From Moraxella oblonga NBRC 102422 (GTDB taxonomy: Bacteria > Pseudomonadota > Gammaproteobacteria > Pseudomonadales > Moraxellaceae): a DNA stretch of 64,000 nucleotides. Positions 27,880 through 36,828 of the stretch are shown one piece after another. Below the pieces are notes generated by a model. It saw nothing but the letters and a program-made list of their open reading frames with translations. It made no database searches and was not told where the DNA came from. Position 1 is the stretch's first letter; each line of letters starts with the position of its first letter. The DNA is taken from positions 1-64,000 of the forward strand of contig NZ_BCYQ01000012.1 of assembly GCF_001598275.1 (NCBI RefSeq). The letters run 5' to 3'. The translations under genes were made by a program, and so were the position numbers.

Positions 27880-28626
27880 ATGGCAAATTTTCAAACGCAT
27901 CTAAATACTTCTCTTGTCATCAGTACAGGATTGTCGGTATTTGGCTATATGCATGATTTGTATGGCATTATAACGGCAGTATTTTGTGTGTTGATTGGGA
28001 CGATGGGTGGACTTTTGCCTGATATTGATTTGGAGAGTTCAACCCCTGCCCAAGTTGGTTTTTTTTGGGCATCGCTTGGTGTGGCGACATTGATGGCGGT
28101 TTTGTATGCCATGCACCGCACGGGTGCCGATGTGCTTGTGCATACGCTTTTGATTTGGGCGGTGGGCTTTTGCGTGGTACGACTTGGGGTGTTTGGACTG
28201 TTTAGCTATTTGACGGTACATCGTGGCATGGTGCATTCGGTGCCTTATGTGGCGATGTGCGGGCTCTTGGTGGTGTATGGCTCTTTTTGGGGGTTAAAAA
28301 CAACCGCATTTGTTAGTTGGTTATTTGGGGTGTTTTTATTTTTTGGGGGGCTTGTACACTTGTTACTTGATGAGATTTATAGTGTCAATGTGTTAAACGT
28401 CAGCCTAAAACGTTCAGCAGGGACAGCCTTTAAATTCTATGAACGTAAAAAGCCATGGCGATATTTTATTTTATACACGCTTATTGCTGTGCTTGTGTTT
28501 TTTGCTCCAGATTATCATGATACATGGCGAGTGATGAAGGCACTGGCGATAAGTCTTTTTGAATTGGGTGAAAAACTGCCCTTGCCTGATGAGTTGTTAG
28601 AAAGAATCACACAACATTTGCCATAA
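27880..28626 (+). CDS. YdjM-like putative metal-dependent hydrolase, membrane
   Basis: A 248-residue inner-membrane protein with about six helices. It carries family marks of the YdjM / DUF457 putative membrane-bound metal-dependent hydrolases: N-terminal N-F-x-T-H-L, G-G-L-L-P-D-I-D-L, the H-R-G-M-V-H-S motif near residue 113, and G-L-V-H-L-L-L-D-E. Paired His/Asp residues support metal binding. Substrate unknown. It lies between repeat copy 2 and lpxC. Confidence 0.8.
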   Translation: MANFQTHLNTSLVISTGLSVFGYMHDLYGIITAVFCVLIGTMGGLLPDIDLESSTPAQVGFFWASLGVATLMAVLYAMHRTGADVLVHTLLIWAVGFCVVRLGVFGLFSYLTVHRGMVHSVPYVAMCGLLVVYGSFWGLKTTAFVSWLFGVFLFFGGLVHLLLDEIYSVNVLNVSLKRSAGTAFKFYERKKPWRYFILYTLIAVLVFFAPDYHDTWRVMKALAISLFELGEKLPLPDELLERITQHLP

Positions 28627-28634
28627 TGACAAAA

Positions 28635-28681
28635 TTGTCTCATTTTGTTAAAATAAGCCAAATTGTAACAAAATGAGACAA
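28635..28681 (+). repeat. Perfect 16-bp inverted repeat over the lpxC start codon
   Basis: TTGTCTCATTTTGTTA at 28635-28650 and its exact complement TAACAAAATGAGACAA at 28666-28681, with a 15-nt loop. The ATG of lpxC (28673) lies in the middle of the right arm. In RNA this hairpin would bury the translation start. No T-run follows, so it is not a standard terminator. Confidence 0.85.
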
Positions 28682-29611
28682 ACATTGAATACAACTCCTA
28701 CCTATCAACGTACCCTTGCCACATCTATTACCGCACAAGGTGTGGGACTTCACAGTGGTAAAACTGTTACCATGACACTGCGTCCTGCTCCTGTTGGTAC
28801 GGGCATTGTTTTTGTGCGTACAGACCTTAATAACACCCAAATTCCCATGAGTGCTACGCTCATCTTGGATACCATGATGTCATCAAATCTTGTGGTGGGT
28901 GATGCTCGTGTGGGAACGATAGAGCATTTATTGTCGGCTGTGTCAGCCTGTGGTATTGATAATCTTTATGTTGATGTTGATGCTTCTGAGATTCCTATCA
29001 TGGACGGTTCGGCGGTGGTATTTTTATCATTGATAGAAAAAGCAGGCGTGGTAGAACAACACGCTCCCAAAGAATTTATCAAACTTAAAAAAGAAGTCAA
29101 AGTAACAGATGGCGATAAATGGGCAAAAATCACCCCCAACATGAGTGATGATGATGGTTTTTTTATGACATTTGAGATTAATTTTGACCATGTCGCCATC
29201 AAAGCAACCGACCAGACCGCTACACTTGATTTTAATACCGATAACTTTATTCGTGAAGTGGGGCAAGCTCGCACCTTTGGTTTTTTAAAGGATTTAGAAT
29301 ATCTGCGTTCTTGTAATTTGGCATTGGGTGGTAGTTTGGATAATGCGGTGGTGCTTGATGATGATTCTGTGATGAATGAGGGCGGACTTCGTTATCCCAA
29401 CGAATTTGTTCGCCACAAAATCCTAGATGCGGTAGGGGATTTGTATGTGATTGGTCGTCCGTTATTGGGTCAGTTTTCAGCATATAAATCAGGACACGCT
29501 CTCAATAATGCCCTGATTCGGGCGATTTTGGCAGACGAAACCAGCCATGAAATTGTAACATTTTATGACAAAAATCGTTGCCCAATTACTTATCATTCCC
29601 CAAAAATTTAA
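28673..29611 (+). CDS. lpxC: UDP-3-O-acyl-N-acetylglucosamine deacetylase
   Basis: A 312-residue zinc enzyme catalysing the committed step of lipid A synthesis. It starts Q-R-T-L-A-T-S-I-T-A-Q-G-V-G-L-H-S-G-K. The first zinc His is in T-I-E-H-L-L-S-A (His 85) and the others in V-R-H-K-I-L-D-A-V-G-D-L. The C-terminus ends in ...HSPKI, without the AVLA-type tail that FtsH recognises in E. coli. No ribosome site is visible before the ATG, which is enclosed in a perfect inverted repeat. The usual cell-division cluster upstream is absent. Confidence 0.95.
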   Translation: MRQTLNTTPTYQRTLATSITAQGVGLHSGKTVTMTLRPAPVGTGIVFVRTDLNNTQIPMSATLILDTMMSSNLVVGDARVGTIEHLLSAVSACGIDNLYVDVDASEIPIMDGSAVVFLSLIEKAGVVEQHAPKEFIKLKKEVKVTDGDKWAKITPNMSDDDGFFMTFEINFDHVAIKATDQTATLDFNTDNFIREVGQARTFGFLKDLEYLRSCNLALGGSLDNAVVLDDDSVMNEGGLRYPNEFVRHKILDAVGDLYVIGRPLLGQFSAYKSGHALNNALIRAILADETSHEIVTFYDKNRCPITYHSPKI

Positions 29612-29839
29612 GCAACTGTTGTTAGGCTAGCATGATAGCAGTTAAAAATGGGCAAACTTAGTGTAATAATTAACAATTGTTCATGTTTTGCATATTGTCA
29701 AATGTATGTTCAAAAAAGTGGTGATTGAATCTTATATTTTACAAGCCTTGTGCAATTTGTTAAGTTTGATTATCAAGTAAAATCCACAATGTTGATGATG
29801 AGTCTGTTACATAACTTTACAAAATGGTGAAAAAACTCA

Positions 29840-30376
29840 TCAATTTATTTGATTGTCATCTTTGACATGGATATTTTCTAACAATACCAAAAGACGTGAA
29901 CGTAATTTTGGATTGGTGATGACAATATCGGCAGTTTGTGTTATAGTTTGCTTTATAGTTTCGTTTAATGGTTTTTTTGAACGAATAGTTTTGTTTTGGT
30001 GTGCCAATTTTTTATTTTTGTGAGCCATGCTGATGATAAAATGCAGTTCGGTAAAGCAAGCAAAATCTTCGTGGCTTATCAGAGCTTCAAAACAAGATGT
30101 TTGCAAATAACGTGCGTGATTGACTGCTGTCGCTGACGGCAAGGATATGGTCAGTTTGTTGTTTGTGGCATACACAACTTGGCAAGAATCCGCCAATGTC
30201 TGCCCAAGTATCGTTGCTAGTATAAGTCTAGCGATGGTGGTAAGATATTGTAGCCTGTTGAATTGCTTGTTAAGCTTGGGAGGTATTGTCGCCCCAGCTG
30301 ATGCCATGCGTTCTAGGCTCGTTGCTAAGTGGTTGGTTTGTTTATTTTTTAACAAATCATCATAAGGTTTTGACAT
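29840..30376 (-). CDS. DciA-like (DUF721) protein
   Basis: A 178-residue protein resembling DUF721/DciA, the ancestral loader of the replicative helicase DnaB. The middle (about 35-115) has the family layout: L-x-x-L-x-x-I-A-x-L-I-L-A-x-x-L, a C-x-V-x-Y-A-T-x-N-K-L-T-I strand and a S-A-T-A-x-N-H-A-R-Y-L-Q helix. Genes of this family commonly sit beside lpxC in Pseudomonas and relatives, and that context supports the call. A longer frame starts 36 codons upstream; ATG 30376 is preferred. Convergent with lpxC across 228 bp that hold nothing recognisable. Confidence 0.65.
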   Translation of the reverse strand: MSKPYDDLLKNKQTNHLATSLERMASAGATIPPKLNKQFNRLQYLTTIARLILATILGQTLADSCQVVYATNNKLTISLPSATAVNHARYLQTSCFEALISHEDFACFTELHFIISMAHKNKKLAHQNKTIRSKKPLNETIKQTITQTADIVITNPKLRSRLLVLLENIHVKDDNQIN

Positions 30377-30551
30377 AAAGCACTCCAAAATGCGGACGTG
30401 GTGTCCAAAGGTCAAGTTTAACATGCTGTATGGGCAAAAGGTAGTCCCTAGATGTGTTTTTTGATGTAAACTTGATTTTCCCAAAAACTAACAGACATTC
30501 TTGATTTGTGTGGTGGTGGATTGTCATGAGTGAAGAATGCGAGGCAAACTA

Positions 30552-31373
30552 ATGAAAAAAGTATTGTGGTTAATGCCAGCGATTGGCTTGACGGTAACAG
30601 GTGCAAAAGCACAAGATTACATTCCAACCCAAAGTGGCACAATTGCCATTTCGTCAGTAGACAGAACTGTAACTCTCGTTACTCCCAACCAAGCAACAAC
30701 AAATGCGGTAGGTATTAGCAATGAAGAGTTAAATCGTGAGATTGACAACCTGATGGCAAATGCAAACAATGCAAGCCGTGTTCCTGTTGTCCAAGCAACT
30801 CAAAATACTCGCACCGTTGTACAAAATTTCAACGCTGGCAATAATGGCGAATACAATGTGAAGGTTGATGCGGATAAAGCCTTTATCAGTGTTAGCCGTG
30901 CAACTCCAGTTCAAACTCAACTACAGGCCCAATCCCAACCCCAATCTGCATCAGCCATTAGCAGTGGTGCGGCACCAGCCGTAGCAGCTCGCTTGGCATC
31001 TCGTGCTGCACATGGCAAAAGCATTGGTCGTTGTGCCTTATATGTGCGTAAGGCATTGCAATCAGCAGGTTATAACTTCACACCAAAACCATCAGCCTAT
31101 CAATACGCACATGGCACGTTGGCAGGGGCGGGTTTTACAAAAATTAGCAACCAAAACTACGTCCCCCAAGTGGGCGATGTGGTGGTATTTAACCGCACTG
31201 CTAAAAATCCGCACGGTCATATTCAGATTTATGATGGACGTGGTTGGGTGTCGGATTTTCGCCAACCTAAATTTAGCCCATACAGCCAGCACAACGGTTA
31301 TACCGTATGGCGTGACAGTCGTTACCTAGATGCCTCTAACAATGGCGGCACGATGATGGCAATGAACGATTAA
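30552..31373 (+). CDS. Secreted CHAP-domain protein, probable peptidoglycan hydrolase
   Basis: A 273-residue exported protein with a signal peptide ending A-K-A before Q-D. A long Gln/Ala/Asn-rich linker (about 20-155) follows, then a C-terminal CHAP-like (NlpC/P60-fold) domain. The catalytic Cys is in G-R-C-A-L-Y-V-R-K-A and the His in P-H-G-H-I-Q-I-Y-D-G-R-G-W. Such enzymes cleave peptidoglycan amide bonds. GAGG precedes the ATG. It is divergent from the dciA-like gene, where a M23 peptidase often sits in relatives. Confidence 0.8.
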   Translation: MKKVLWLMPAIGLTVTGAKAQDYIPTQSGTIAISSVDRTVTLVTPNQATTNAVGISNEELNREIDNLMANANNASRVPVVQATQNTRTVVQNFNAGNNGEYNVKVDADKAFISVSRATPVQTQLQAQSQPQSASAISSGAAPAVAARLASRAAHGKSIGRCALYVRKALQSAGYNFTPKPSAYQYAHGTLAGAGFTKISNQNYVPQVGDVVVFNRTAKNPHGHIQIYDGRGWVSDFRQPKFSPYSQHNGYTVWRDSRYLDASNNGGTMMAMND

Positions 31374-31390
31374 TGGTTCATATCATACAT

Positions 31391-31420
31391 AAAAACCGAC
31401 TTTTAAGGTCGGTTTTTTTT
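31391..31420 (+). terminator. Terminator of CHAP gene
   Basis: AAAAACCGAC / GTCGGTTTTT stem with a TTTTAAG loop; T-run of eight. Confidence 0.85.
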
Positions 31421-31424
31421 ATTT

Positions 31425-31994
31425 TTAAAGTTTTTGCCAAAATGACTTATCGTGAAAATCAGGCGGATTGGCGTGCTTGATGGCATAAAAATATGGTGTG
31501 TTGTCTTGATATAAAATGGCGGTGGGGCTAATGGTGCAAATATCCATATGAGCGGTATTGTCTAATTTGACACCAACATGATAAACGTGATGAGTATCCA
31601 AAGGTGTGCCAGTAATGGCAAAAACCGTGCCATTTGCCCAACGTGGGGGTAGGGTGTTTGGGGTGCGGTAATCATCAAAATGATAGAGGTTGAATGCACC
31701 TGTTGGGGTGAAGTTGAGCTCAATGTAGGCACGTTGTCCAAAATCAAAAAAACATTCTAGGCAAGTTTTTTCCCACAAAAAATCACATCGCATGAGTGTT
31801 GGCTTGTTGGATGTATCCATAGAAAATGAGTTTTCTATAAAATAGCTAAGCTGTAAGGTGTCGCCTTGTATGCTTGCCACCACGTCCACGCTGATGGCAT
31901 GGCTTGGGGTGGCAGTCAAAGCAAAATGGTAAGTTTTGTTGCTTTTTGAGTTGCCCCAAAAAACATCTTGGTGAGCTTGGATAAAAATTGACAT
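31425..31994 (-). CDS. DOMON-like domain protein
   Basis: A 189-residue soluble protein of mostly beta character. It has L-W-E-K-T-C-L-E-C-F-F in the middle, Y-I-E-L-N-F-T-P-T-G-A-F-N-L-Y-H-F-D-D-Y-R, and a terminal A-N-P-P-D-F-H-D. This fits the 'DOMON-like' ligand-binding family seen in Acinetobacter and relatives. No signal peptide, so probably cytoplasmic. The start overlaps the yhbY stop by one base, implying coupling. Ligand unknown. Confidence 0.75.
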   Translation of the reverse strand: MSIFIQAHQDVFWGNSKSNKTYHFALTATPSHAISVDVVASIQGDTLQLSYFIENSFSMDTSNKPTLMRCDFLWEKTCLECFFDFGQRAYIELNFTPTGAFNLYHFDDYRTPNTLPPRWANGTVFAITGTPLDTHHVYHVGVKLDNTAHMDICTISPTAILYQDNTPYFYAIKHANPPDFHDKSFWQKL

Positions 31995-32314
31995 TAAAAT
32001 CCAAACCGTACCAAGTTAGACAGTTTGGGATTGGGTTCGTCATTTTTGCGATACAGTAATACCATGCGTCCAATGTGATGAGCAACCATGCTCTTCGTAG
32101 CTTCGGCTAGGGCGTTGGCACATTCTTTGCGTTCGTCTGCTGAGCCTGCTGGGATTTTGACTTTGATGAGTTCGTGGTCGCTCAATGCTCGAGCCGTTTC
32201 TTCAATTAGGGTGGGTGATAGACCGTTTGCCCCCACGATGATGATGGGGTTTAGGCGATGACCGATGCCACGAAGTTCTTTGATAAGCTCACGCTCTTGG
32301 GATTTTTTTGACAT
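31994..32314 (-). CDS. yhbY: Ribosome-associated RNA-binding protein, YhbY/CRM
   Basis: A 106-residue CRM-domain protein implicated in late 50S subunit assembly. Family marks are the N-terminal R-x-x-G-H-x-L-N-P-I-I-I-V-G-A-N-G-L and G-R-M-V-L-L-Y-R. The ATG at 32314 is chosen because it matches the family; the frame is open ten codons further. It is divergent from rlmE, which also acts on the 50S subunit; that gene pair is conserved in gammaproteobacteria. Confidence 0.92.
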   Translation of the reverse strand: MSKKSQERELIKELRGIGHRLNPIIIVGANGLSPTLIEETARALSDHELIKVKIPAGSADERKECANALAEATKSMVAHHIGRMVLLYRKNDEPNPKLSNLVRFGF

Positions 32315-32419
32315 AAATTTTTCCAAATGTAAAATTTTAGCCATTATAGCAGAAAATTTGCCAAATTTAGTGATAATAATGGTAAACTAAGCAGTTAATT
32401 TTAAGTTGAAAAATTTGCA

Positions 32420-33052
32420 ATGGCAACTCGCATAACCAATAAAAAGTTCAGTAAATCATCAAAGGCGTGGATGAAAGAGCATATTGATGATTTTTATGTA
32501 CAAAAAGCCCAAAAAGACGGCTACCGAGCAAGGGCAGCATACAAGCTCATTGAAATCAACGAAAAGATGGGACTTATCAAAAAAGGCATGACGGTGGTGG
32601 ATTTGGGTTCTGCCCCTGGTAGCTGGTCGCAGGTGGCAGGTCAGTTGGTTGGTGATGATGGGATTTTGATTGCTTCTGATATTTTGCCAATGGATACACT
32701 TGAAAATGTAACCTTTATTCAAGGTGATTTTCGTGAACAAGAAGTGTTTGATAAAATTATGAATGAAGTGGGCGGTCGCCCTGTGAATGTGGTGCTGTCT
32801 GATATGGCACCCAATACTTCGGGCATGTCGGCGGTGGATATGCCACGCATGATGTATTTGTGTGAATTGGCGGTGGATTTTGCTCTAAAAGTGTTGCCCG
32901 AAGGCGGGGCGTTGATTATGAAGGTGTTTCAGGGCGAAGGGTCGCCAGAACTTCGTGCTGATATGCAAAAAAAGTTTAGCAAAATCAAAAGTATAAAACC
33001 AGCCGCTAGCCGTCCTCGCTCCAAAGAGATGTTTTGGGTGGCGATTAAGTGA
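32420..33052 (+). CDS. rlmE: 23S rRNA (uridine-2'-O-)-methyltransferase
   Basis: A 210-residue SAM-dependent methyltransferase (FtsJ/RrmJ) that modifies U2552 of 23S rRNA. The SAM motif V-V-D-L-G-S-A-P-G-S-W-S-Q follows the catalytic-Lys segment R-A-A-Y-K-L. The K-D-K-E tetrad is present, with L-S-D-M-A-P-N and L-I-M-K-V-F-Q-G-E-G. It precedes ftsH in the same direction, as in E. coli, with 242 bp between. Confidence 0.95.
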   Translation: MATRITNKKFSKSSKAWMKEHIDDFYVQKAQKDGYRARAAYKLIEINEKMGLIKKGMTVVDLGSAPGSWSQVAGQLVGDDGILIASDILPMDTLENVTFIQGDFREQEVFDKIMNEVGGRPVNVVLSDMAPNTSGMSAVDMPRMMYLCELAVDFALKVLPEGGALIMKVFQGEGSPELRADMQKKFSKIKSIKPAASRPRSKEMFWVAIK

Positions 33053-33123
33053 TTGCTAGATTATGTAAGTTTGTAAAAAATTGTTAATAAACCATCTGCC
33101 TGTTGAATTTATCAGGTTAATTC

Positions 33124-33151
33124 TTGATTTTGTATGAATAAGCCTTATATT
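33124..33151 (+). promoter_or_regulatory. Candidate ftsH promoter
   Basis: TTGATT (4 of 6) and TATATT (5 of 6) separated by 16 nt, about 145 bp before the ftsH start, in the rlmE-ftsH gap. Confidence 0.35.
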
Positions 33152-33294
33152 ATTGACTTGTAGCGTGTGTTGGTGGGGTGTGTTTGTTCGTTAAATATCA
33201 CCAAATGGGGTTAAGAAGTTGCCAAAATTTCCATGACAAATCACCTAAATATGCCCCAAGCTCCCATTTTTAAAAGTGCCAATAGGAATAATTT

Positions 33295-35187
33295 GTGAAC
33301 GATATGGCAAAAAATGTTTTGTTATGGCTCGTGATTATCGGTGTGATAGTTGCGGTGTTTAGTAATCTTGACCGTGGTGCCAGCAAAGCTGATACGATGA
33401 AGTATTCAGCGTTTGTTACGGCTGTCTCAGAAGGTCAAATCAAAAAGATTGAGATTGATGGTGAGGAAATTACAGGTACGAAGACTGACGGCTCATTGTT
33501 TGAGACGGTTCGTCCTGCCTTGACTGATGATGAGCTGATGCCCATGCTTCGCAAACACGCCGTTGAGGTGGAGGGGGCAGTGCCTGAACGCCAAGGTGTA
33601 GGCACTCAGCTACTTATCGCAGCATTTCCGATATTGCTGATTATTGGTTTGATTTGGCTGTTTAGTCGTGGCATGAATGGTGGTTCTGGCATGGGCGGTG
33701 GACGCAACCCCATGAGTTTTGGTAAATCCAAAGCCAGAATGCTAGACAAAGACCAAATCAAAGTTACCTTTGCTGATGTTGCAGGCTGTGAAGAATCTAA
33801 ACAAGAAGTTGTTGAGATTGTGGATTTTTTAAAAGACCCTTCCAAATTTACCAAACTTGGAGCAACCATTCCTCGTGGCGTGCTGATGGTAGGTCCTCCG
33901 GGTACAGGTAAAACCTTGCTTGCCAAAGCCATCGCAGGGGAAGCAGGCGTGCCATTTTTTAGCATTTCTGGCTCTGACTTTGTAGAAATGTTTGTTGGCG
34001 TGGGTGCGTCTCGTGTGCGTGATATGTTTGACCAAGCCAAGAAAAACGCCCCTTGCATCATCTTTATTGATGAGATTGATGCGGTGGGTCGTCATCGTGG
34101 TGGCGGTGGTATGGGTGGTGGTCATGATGAACGTGAGCAAACCTTAAACCAACTGCTGGTTGAGATGGACGGTTTTGAAGGTAATGATGGCGTGATTGTC
34201 ATTGCAGCAACCAACCGTGTTGATGTGCTGGATAAAGCCCTGCTTCGCCCCGGTCGTTTTGACCGTCAAGTGTCGGTGGGCTTGCCAGATATCAAGGGGC
34301 GTGAGCAGATTTTGAATGTGCATTTGAAAAAATTACCACAAACCATCGGTGTTGATGTCAATGCTTTGGCTCGTGGTACACCGGGGTTTAGTGGTGCTCA
34401 GCTTGCCAACCTTGTCAATGAAGCTGCCCTGTTTGCCGCTCGCCGTAATAAGCATAGTGTAGATATGAACGACTTTGAGGACGCCAAAGACAAGCTGTAT
34501 ATGGGTCCTGAAAGAAAGTCTATGGTGCTTAGTGAATCTGAACGCCGTGCCACCGCTTACCACGAGGCAGGACACGCACTGGTTGCCCAGCTTTTGCCAA
34601 ATACTGACCCTGTACATAAGGTTACGATTATGCCTCGTGGTTGGGCATTGGGGGTAACTTGGCAACTACCAGAACAAGATGCGGTTAGTAGTTATAAGGA
34701 CAAAATGCTCAATGATTTGTCTATCTTGTTTGGTGGGCGGATTGCCGAAGAGATTTTTGTCAATCGCAAATCCACAGGGGCAAGCAACGACTTTGAGCGA
34801 GCAACCAAGTTGGCTCGTGCGATGGTAACCAAATACGGTATGAGCGATAAAATGGGTGTGATGGTCTATGAGGACGATGATAGTGCTGGTTATTTTGGCT
34901 CTTCTCGGACGGTCAGTGAGGCGACACAGCTCAAAGTAGATGAGGAAATTCGCCGTATCCTAGATGAGCAGTATCAAGTGGCATACAAGCTTATTGATGA
35001 TAACCACGATAAAATGCACGCCATGGTAGATGCTCTGATGAAATGGGAAACCATTGACCGTGAGCAATTTTTGCAGATTATGAATGGTGAAAGTCCACGA
35101 GAGCCAAAGGAATATCAGCATGAAGTACCAACCGTTAACCTAACCAAACCTGCTGATGATTTGCCACCACCTCTGCCAACTGCTTGA
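33295..35187 (+). CDS. ftsH: ATP-dependent zinc metalloprotease FtsH
   Basis: A 630-residue inner-membrane AAA+ protease that degrades misassembled membrane proteins and some regulators. Two membrane helices (about 7-24 and 105-124) enclose a periplasmic domain. The Walker A G-P-P-G-T-G-K-T is at 200-207, Walker B I-I-F-I-D-E at 255-260, and the zinc motif H-E-A-G-H at 423-427. A GTG start with GGA seven bases upstream is used; an ATG three codons later is too far from that site. No folP follows, unlike many gammaproteobacteria. Confidence 0.95.
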   Translation: MNDMAKNVLLWLVIIGVIVAVFSNLDRGASKADTMKYSAFVTAVSEGQIKKIEIDGEEITGTKTDGSLFETVRPALTDDELMPMLRKHAVEVEGAVPERQGVGTQLLIAAFPILLIIGLIWLFSRGMNGGSGMGGGRNPMSFGKSKARMLDKDQIKVTFADVAGCEESKQEVVEIVDFLKDPSKFTKLGATIPRGVLMVGPPGTGKTLLAKAIAGEAGVPFFSISGSDFVEMFVGVGASRVRDMFDQAKKNAPCIIFIDEIDAVGRHRGGGGMGGGHDEREQTLNQLLVEMDGFEGNDGVIVIAATNRVDVLDKALLRPGRFDRQVSVGLPDIKGREQILNVHLKKLPQTIGVDVNALARGTPGFSGAQLANLVNEAALFAARRNKHSVDMNDFEDAKDKLYMGPERKSMVLSESERRATAYHEAGHALVAQLLPNTDPVHKVTIMPRGWALGVTWQLPEQDAVSSYKDKMLNDLSILFGGRIAEEIFVNRKSTGASNDFERATKLARAMVTKYGMSDKMGVMVYEDDDSAGYFGSSRTVSEATQLKVDEEIRRILDEQYQVAYKLIDDNHDKMHAMVDALMKWETIDREQFLQIMNGESPREPKEYQHEVPTVNLTKPADDLPPPLPTA

Positions 35188-35197
35188 TTACTCAAAT

Positions 35198-35227
35198 AAA
35201 AAACAGCATTGATTGAATGCTGTTTTT
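35198..35227 (+). terminator. ftsH terminator
   Basis: AAAAACAGCATT / AATGCTGTTTTT stem with a GATTG loop and T-run. Confidence 0.85.
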
Positions 35228-35240
35228 TATTTTAAGATTT

Positions 35241-35372
35241 TATAGTGATTTAACTTCAAAAACCACCAAAACCGTTGGCCCCAAGCTTGCCTGCGAGCAG
35301 TTTTCCGTTATGGGCAGGCAAGCTCACTTTGAGCAAAAAACCTTTGTCTGGTTTTGAATAAAATTGACTATA
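35241..35372. repeat. Palindromic intergenic repeat, copy 3
   Basis: A 132-bp element with imperfect terminal inverted repeats (TATAGTGATTTAACTTCAAA at the left; TTTTGAATAAAATTGACTATA at 35352-35372 on the right, complementary with a few gaps) and a perfect inner pair AGCTTGCCTGC (35284) / GCAGGCAAGCT (35314). The right end abuts the stop codon of the next minus-strand gene. The TATAGTG terminus recalls Correia-type elements of Neisseria, but no homology is claimed. Confidence 0.65.
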
Positions 35373-35741
35373 TTAACGCACATCAATGTGGGTGCTATAA
35401 ACATCTACGGTAAAATAACCACCTTTATTAACAATGCGGTTAATGGTGGTTTGTGAAATACTGCCACGAGAGAGCTTTTGGCTCATGGTTTGGCGGTTGG
35501 CTTTGCTGTCAAAATAGCAGTCTGCCTCGCCAGTCTCATCGCTCACCCCATTCCAAAAATCTGCACGGTCTTGCTGTAAAATGGCGGCGGCACTGGCTTT
35601 GGTATTGCCAGTGGCAAGGTTTTTGCCTGAGGAGTTGATTTTATCACTATTGGTGATGTGTGCCTCATAGGTGCAAAGATATTGAGCGAAAGTAAGGTTG
35701 GTCAATAAGAGCGTGCCAAGTAGTAGGGCTTTGATTTTCAT
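35373..35741 (-). CDS. Small secreted protein, 122 aa
   Basis: A 122-residue protein with a signal peptide (MKIKALLLGTLLLTNLTFA, cleavage before QYLC) and a mature region with two Cys residues (C-T-Y-E-A near the new N-terminus and D-C-Y-F-D in the middle) that may form a disulfide. AGGA precedes the ATG. It follows the M15 peptidase gene by 27 bp and is probably in the same operon. No family is recognised. Confidence 0.75.
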   Translation of the reverse strand: MKIKALLLGTLLLTNLTFAQYLCTYEAHITNSDKINSSGKNLATGNTKASAAAILQQDRADFWNGVSDETGEADCYFDSKANRQTMSQKLSRGSISQTTINRIVNKGGYFTVDVYSTHIDVR

Positions 35742-35768
35742 AAAAATCCTCACGGTTGGTTGAAGTGA

Positions 35769-36536
35769 TTAACGACATTCTTTGATGAGTAGTTCTGGGC
35801 GGTACTCAAAATGTGGACTGTCATAACTTGCCCATTTACCACCCCAGATAAATCCATGTTTTTCAAAGATTTGTACGACTTGTTGGAGTTTTGGGTCGCC
35901 AAGCAGGGCTTTGGGATAGGGGCAAGTCTTGTCCTCGCTGGTACAGCCGTCCCATCGCCAGTATTTGTGTAAGGGCTTAGGAAGCTCAAAATCCACTGCT
36001 ACGCCAAAACTATGACTGCTTAGGCGGTTTGTTCCTGCAATCACACGCCAGTTGAGCGTGCCAAGTGACTTGTTGACATAGCTGGCTAACTCTTTGTTTT
36101 GGGCGATTTCATCACCGACTTTTTGGAGCTGGGCAGAGGCGTGGTTGCGTTTGTTAAATTGTAGGGTTTTGCCTGAGGGTTGCCATGTGATGGTGGTCAT
36201 GTTGGCTTTGACTTGTGCCTGTGTACTGCCATACAATGCCTTAAAAAACAGATCATTTCTAAGACGACCTGCGTCCTCATATTGTTTGGGTGGATTGAAT
36301 GCCAAAGGGTAAGTTTGTGAAAGCTGATCGGCAATGCTGGCGTGATTTAGGCGTTGGATAAATGGGGCGGTAGAAACCGTGCCAAGAGGCAGTATTTTGC
36401 CGTTTGTAAAAATCACTTTGCCATCTGTAACTGATTTAATGTCAGGATAGGCGGTGGTCAGGCAAGTTGCCACATCAGCCAAGGCAGGAAAGCTGATGGC
36501 AAGTAGGGTGGTGAGTGTGAGCTTGGCGATTTTCAT
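35769..36536 (-). CDS. M15-family peptidase, probable D,D/L,D-carboxypeptidase
   Basis: A 255-residue exported protein with a signal peptide (cleavage near F-P-A-L-A). The C-terminal catalytic domain of the M15 peptidase family has zinc motifs S-S-H-S-F-G-V-A-V-D-F and D-S-P-H-F-E-Y-R-P, and the G-F-I-W-G-G-K-W strand. Such enzymes trim peptidoglycan stem peptides in the periplasm. Two Cys in the W-D-G-C-T-S-E-D-K-T-C loop may form a disulfide. It is followed by the small secreted protein. Confidence 0.85.
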   Translation of the reverse strand: MKIAKLTLTTLLAISFPALADVATCLTTAYPDIKSVTDGKVIFTNGKILPLGTVSTAPFIQRLNHASIADQLSQTYPLAFNPPKQYEDAGRLRNDLFFKALYGSTQAQVKANMTTITWQPSGKTLQFNKRNHASAQLQKVGDEIAQNKELASYVNKSLGTLNWRVIAGTNRLSSHSFGVAVDFELPKPLHKYWRWDGCTSEDKTCPYPKALLGDPKLQQVVQIFEKHGFIWGGKWASYDSPHFEYRPELLIKECR

Positions 36537-36828
36537 GGTGTTTTGGAGCTGGTAAAAATTGATGAATTAACTTGATTTGTTATATGAAGTTAACAATCCG
36601 TCATTGGGTAAACTTAAAACCAGTGCAACCGCCACCATCATGGTGTGCGGTCATGCCTACTAAAATACAAACAATCTTTGTATCATTAATAATCTTAGTA
36701 TATCACGCCACCTAAAAAAGACAACCGCTTAACACTCCTTATCAAGTGCACCATAAATTTAACAATCGTTCACTAAAAATGCTTGCAATTTTGCCCAAAG
36801 TTTTATAGCATACGTTTTTTAACCAGTG

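Noticed and set aside
35241-35372. Repeat copy 3 as a true Neisseria Correia element
   Set aside because: Only the TATAGTG-like end is similar; the internal sequence does not match what I recall of Correia elements, so only a resemblance is stated.
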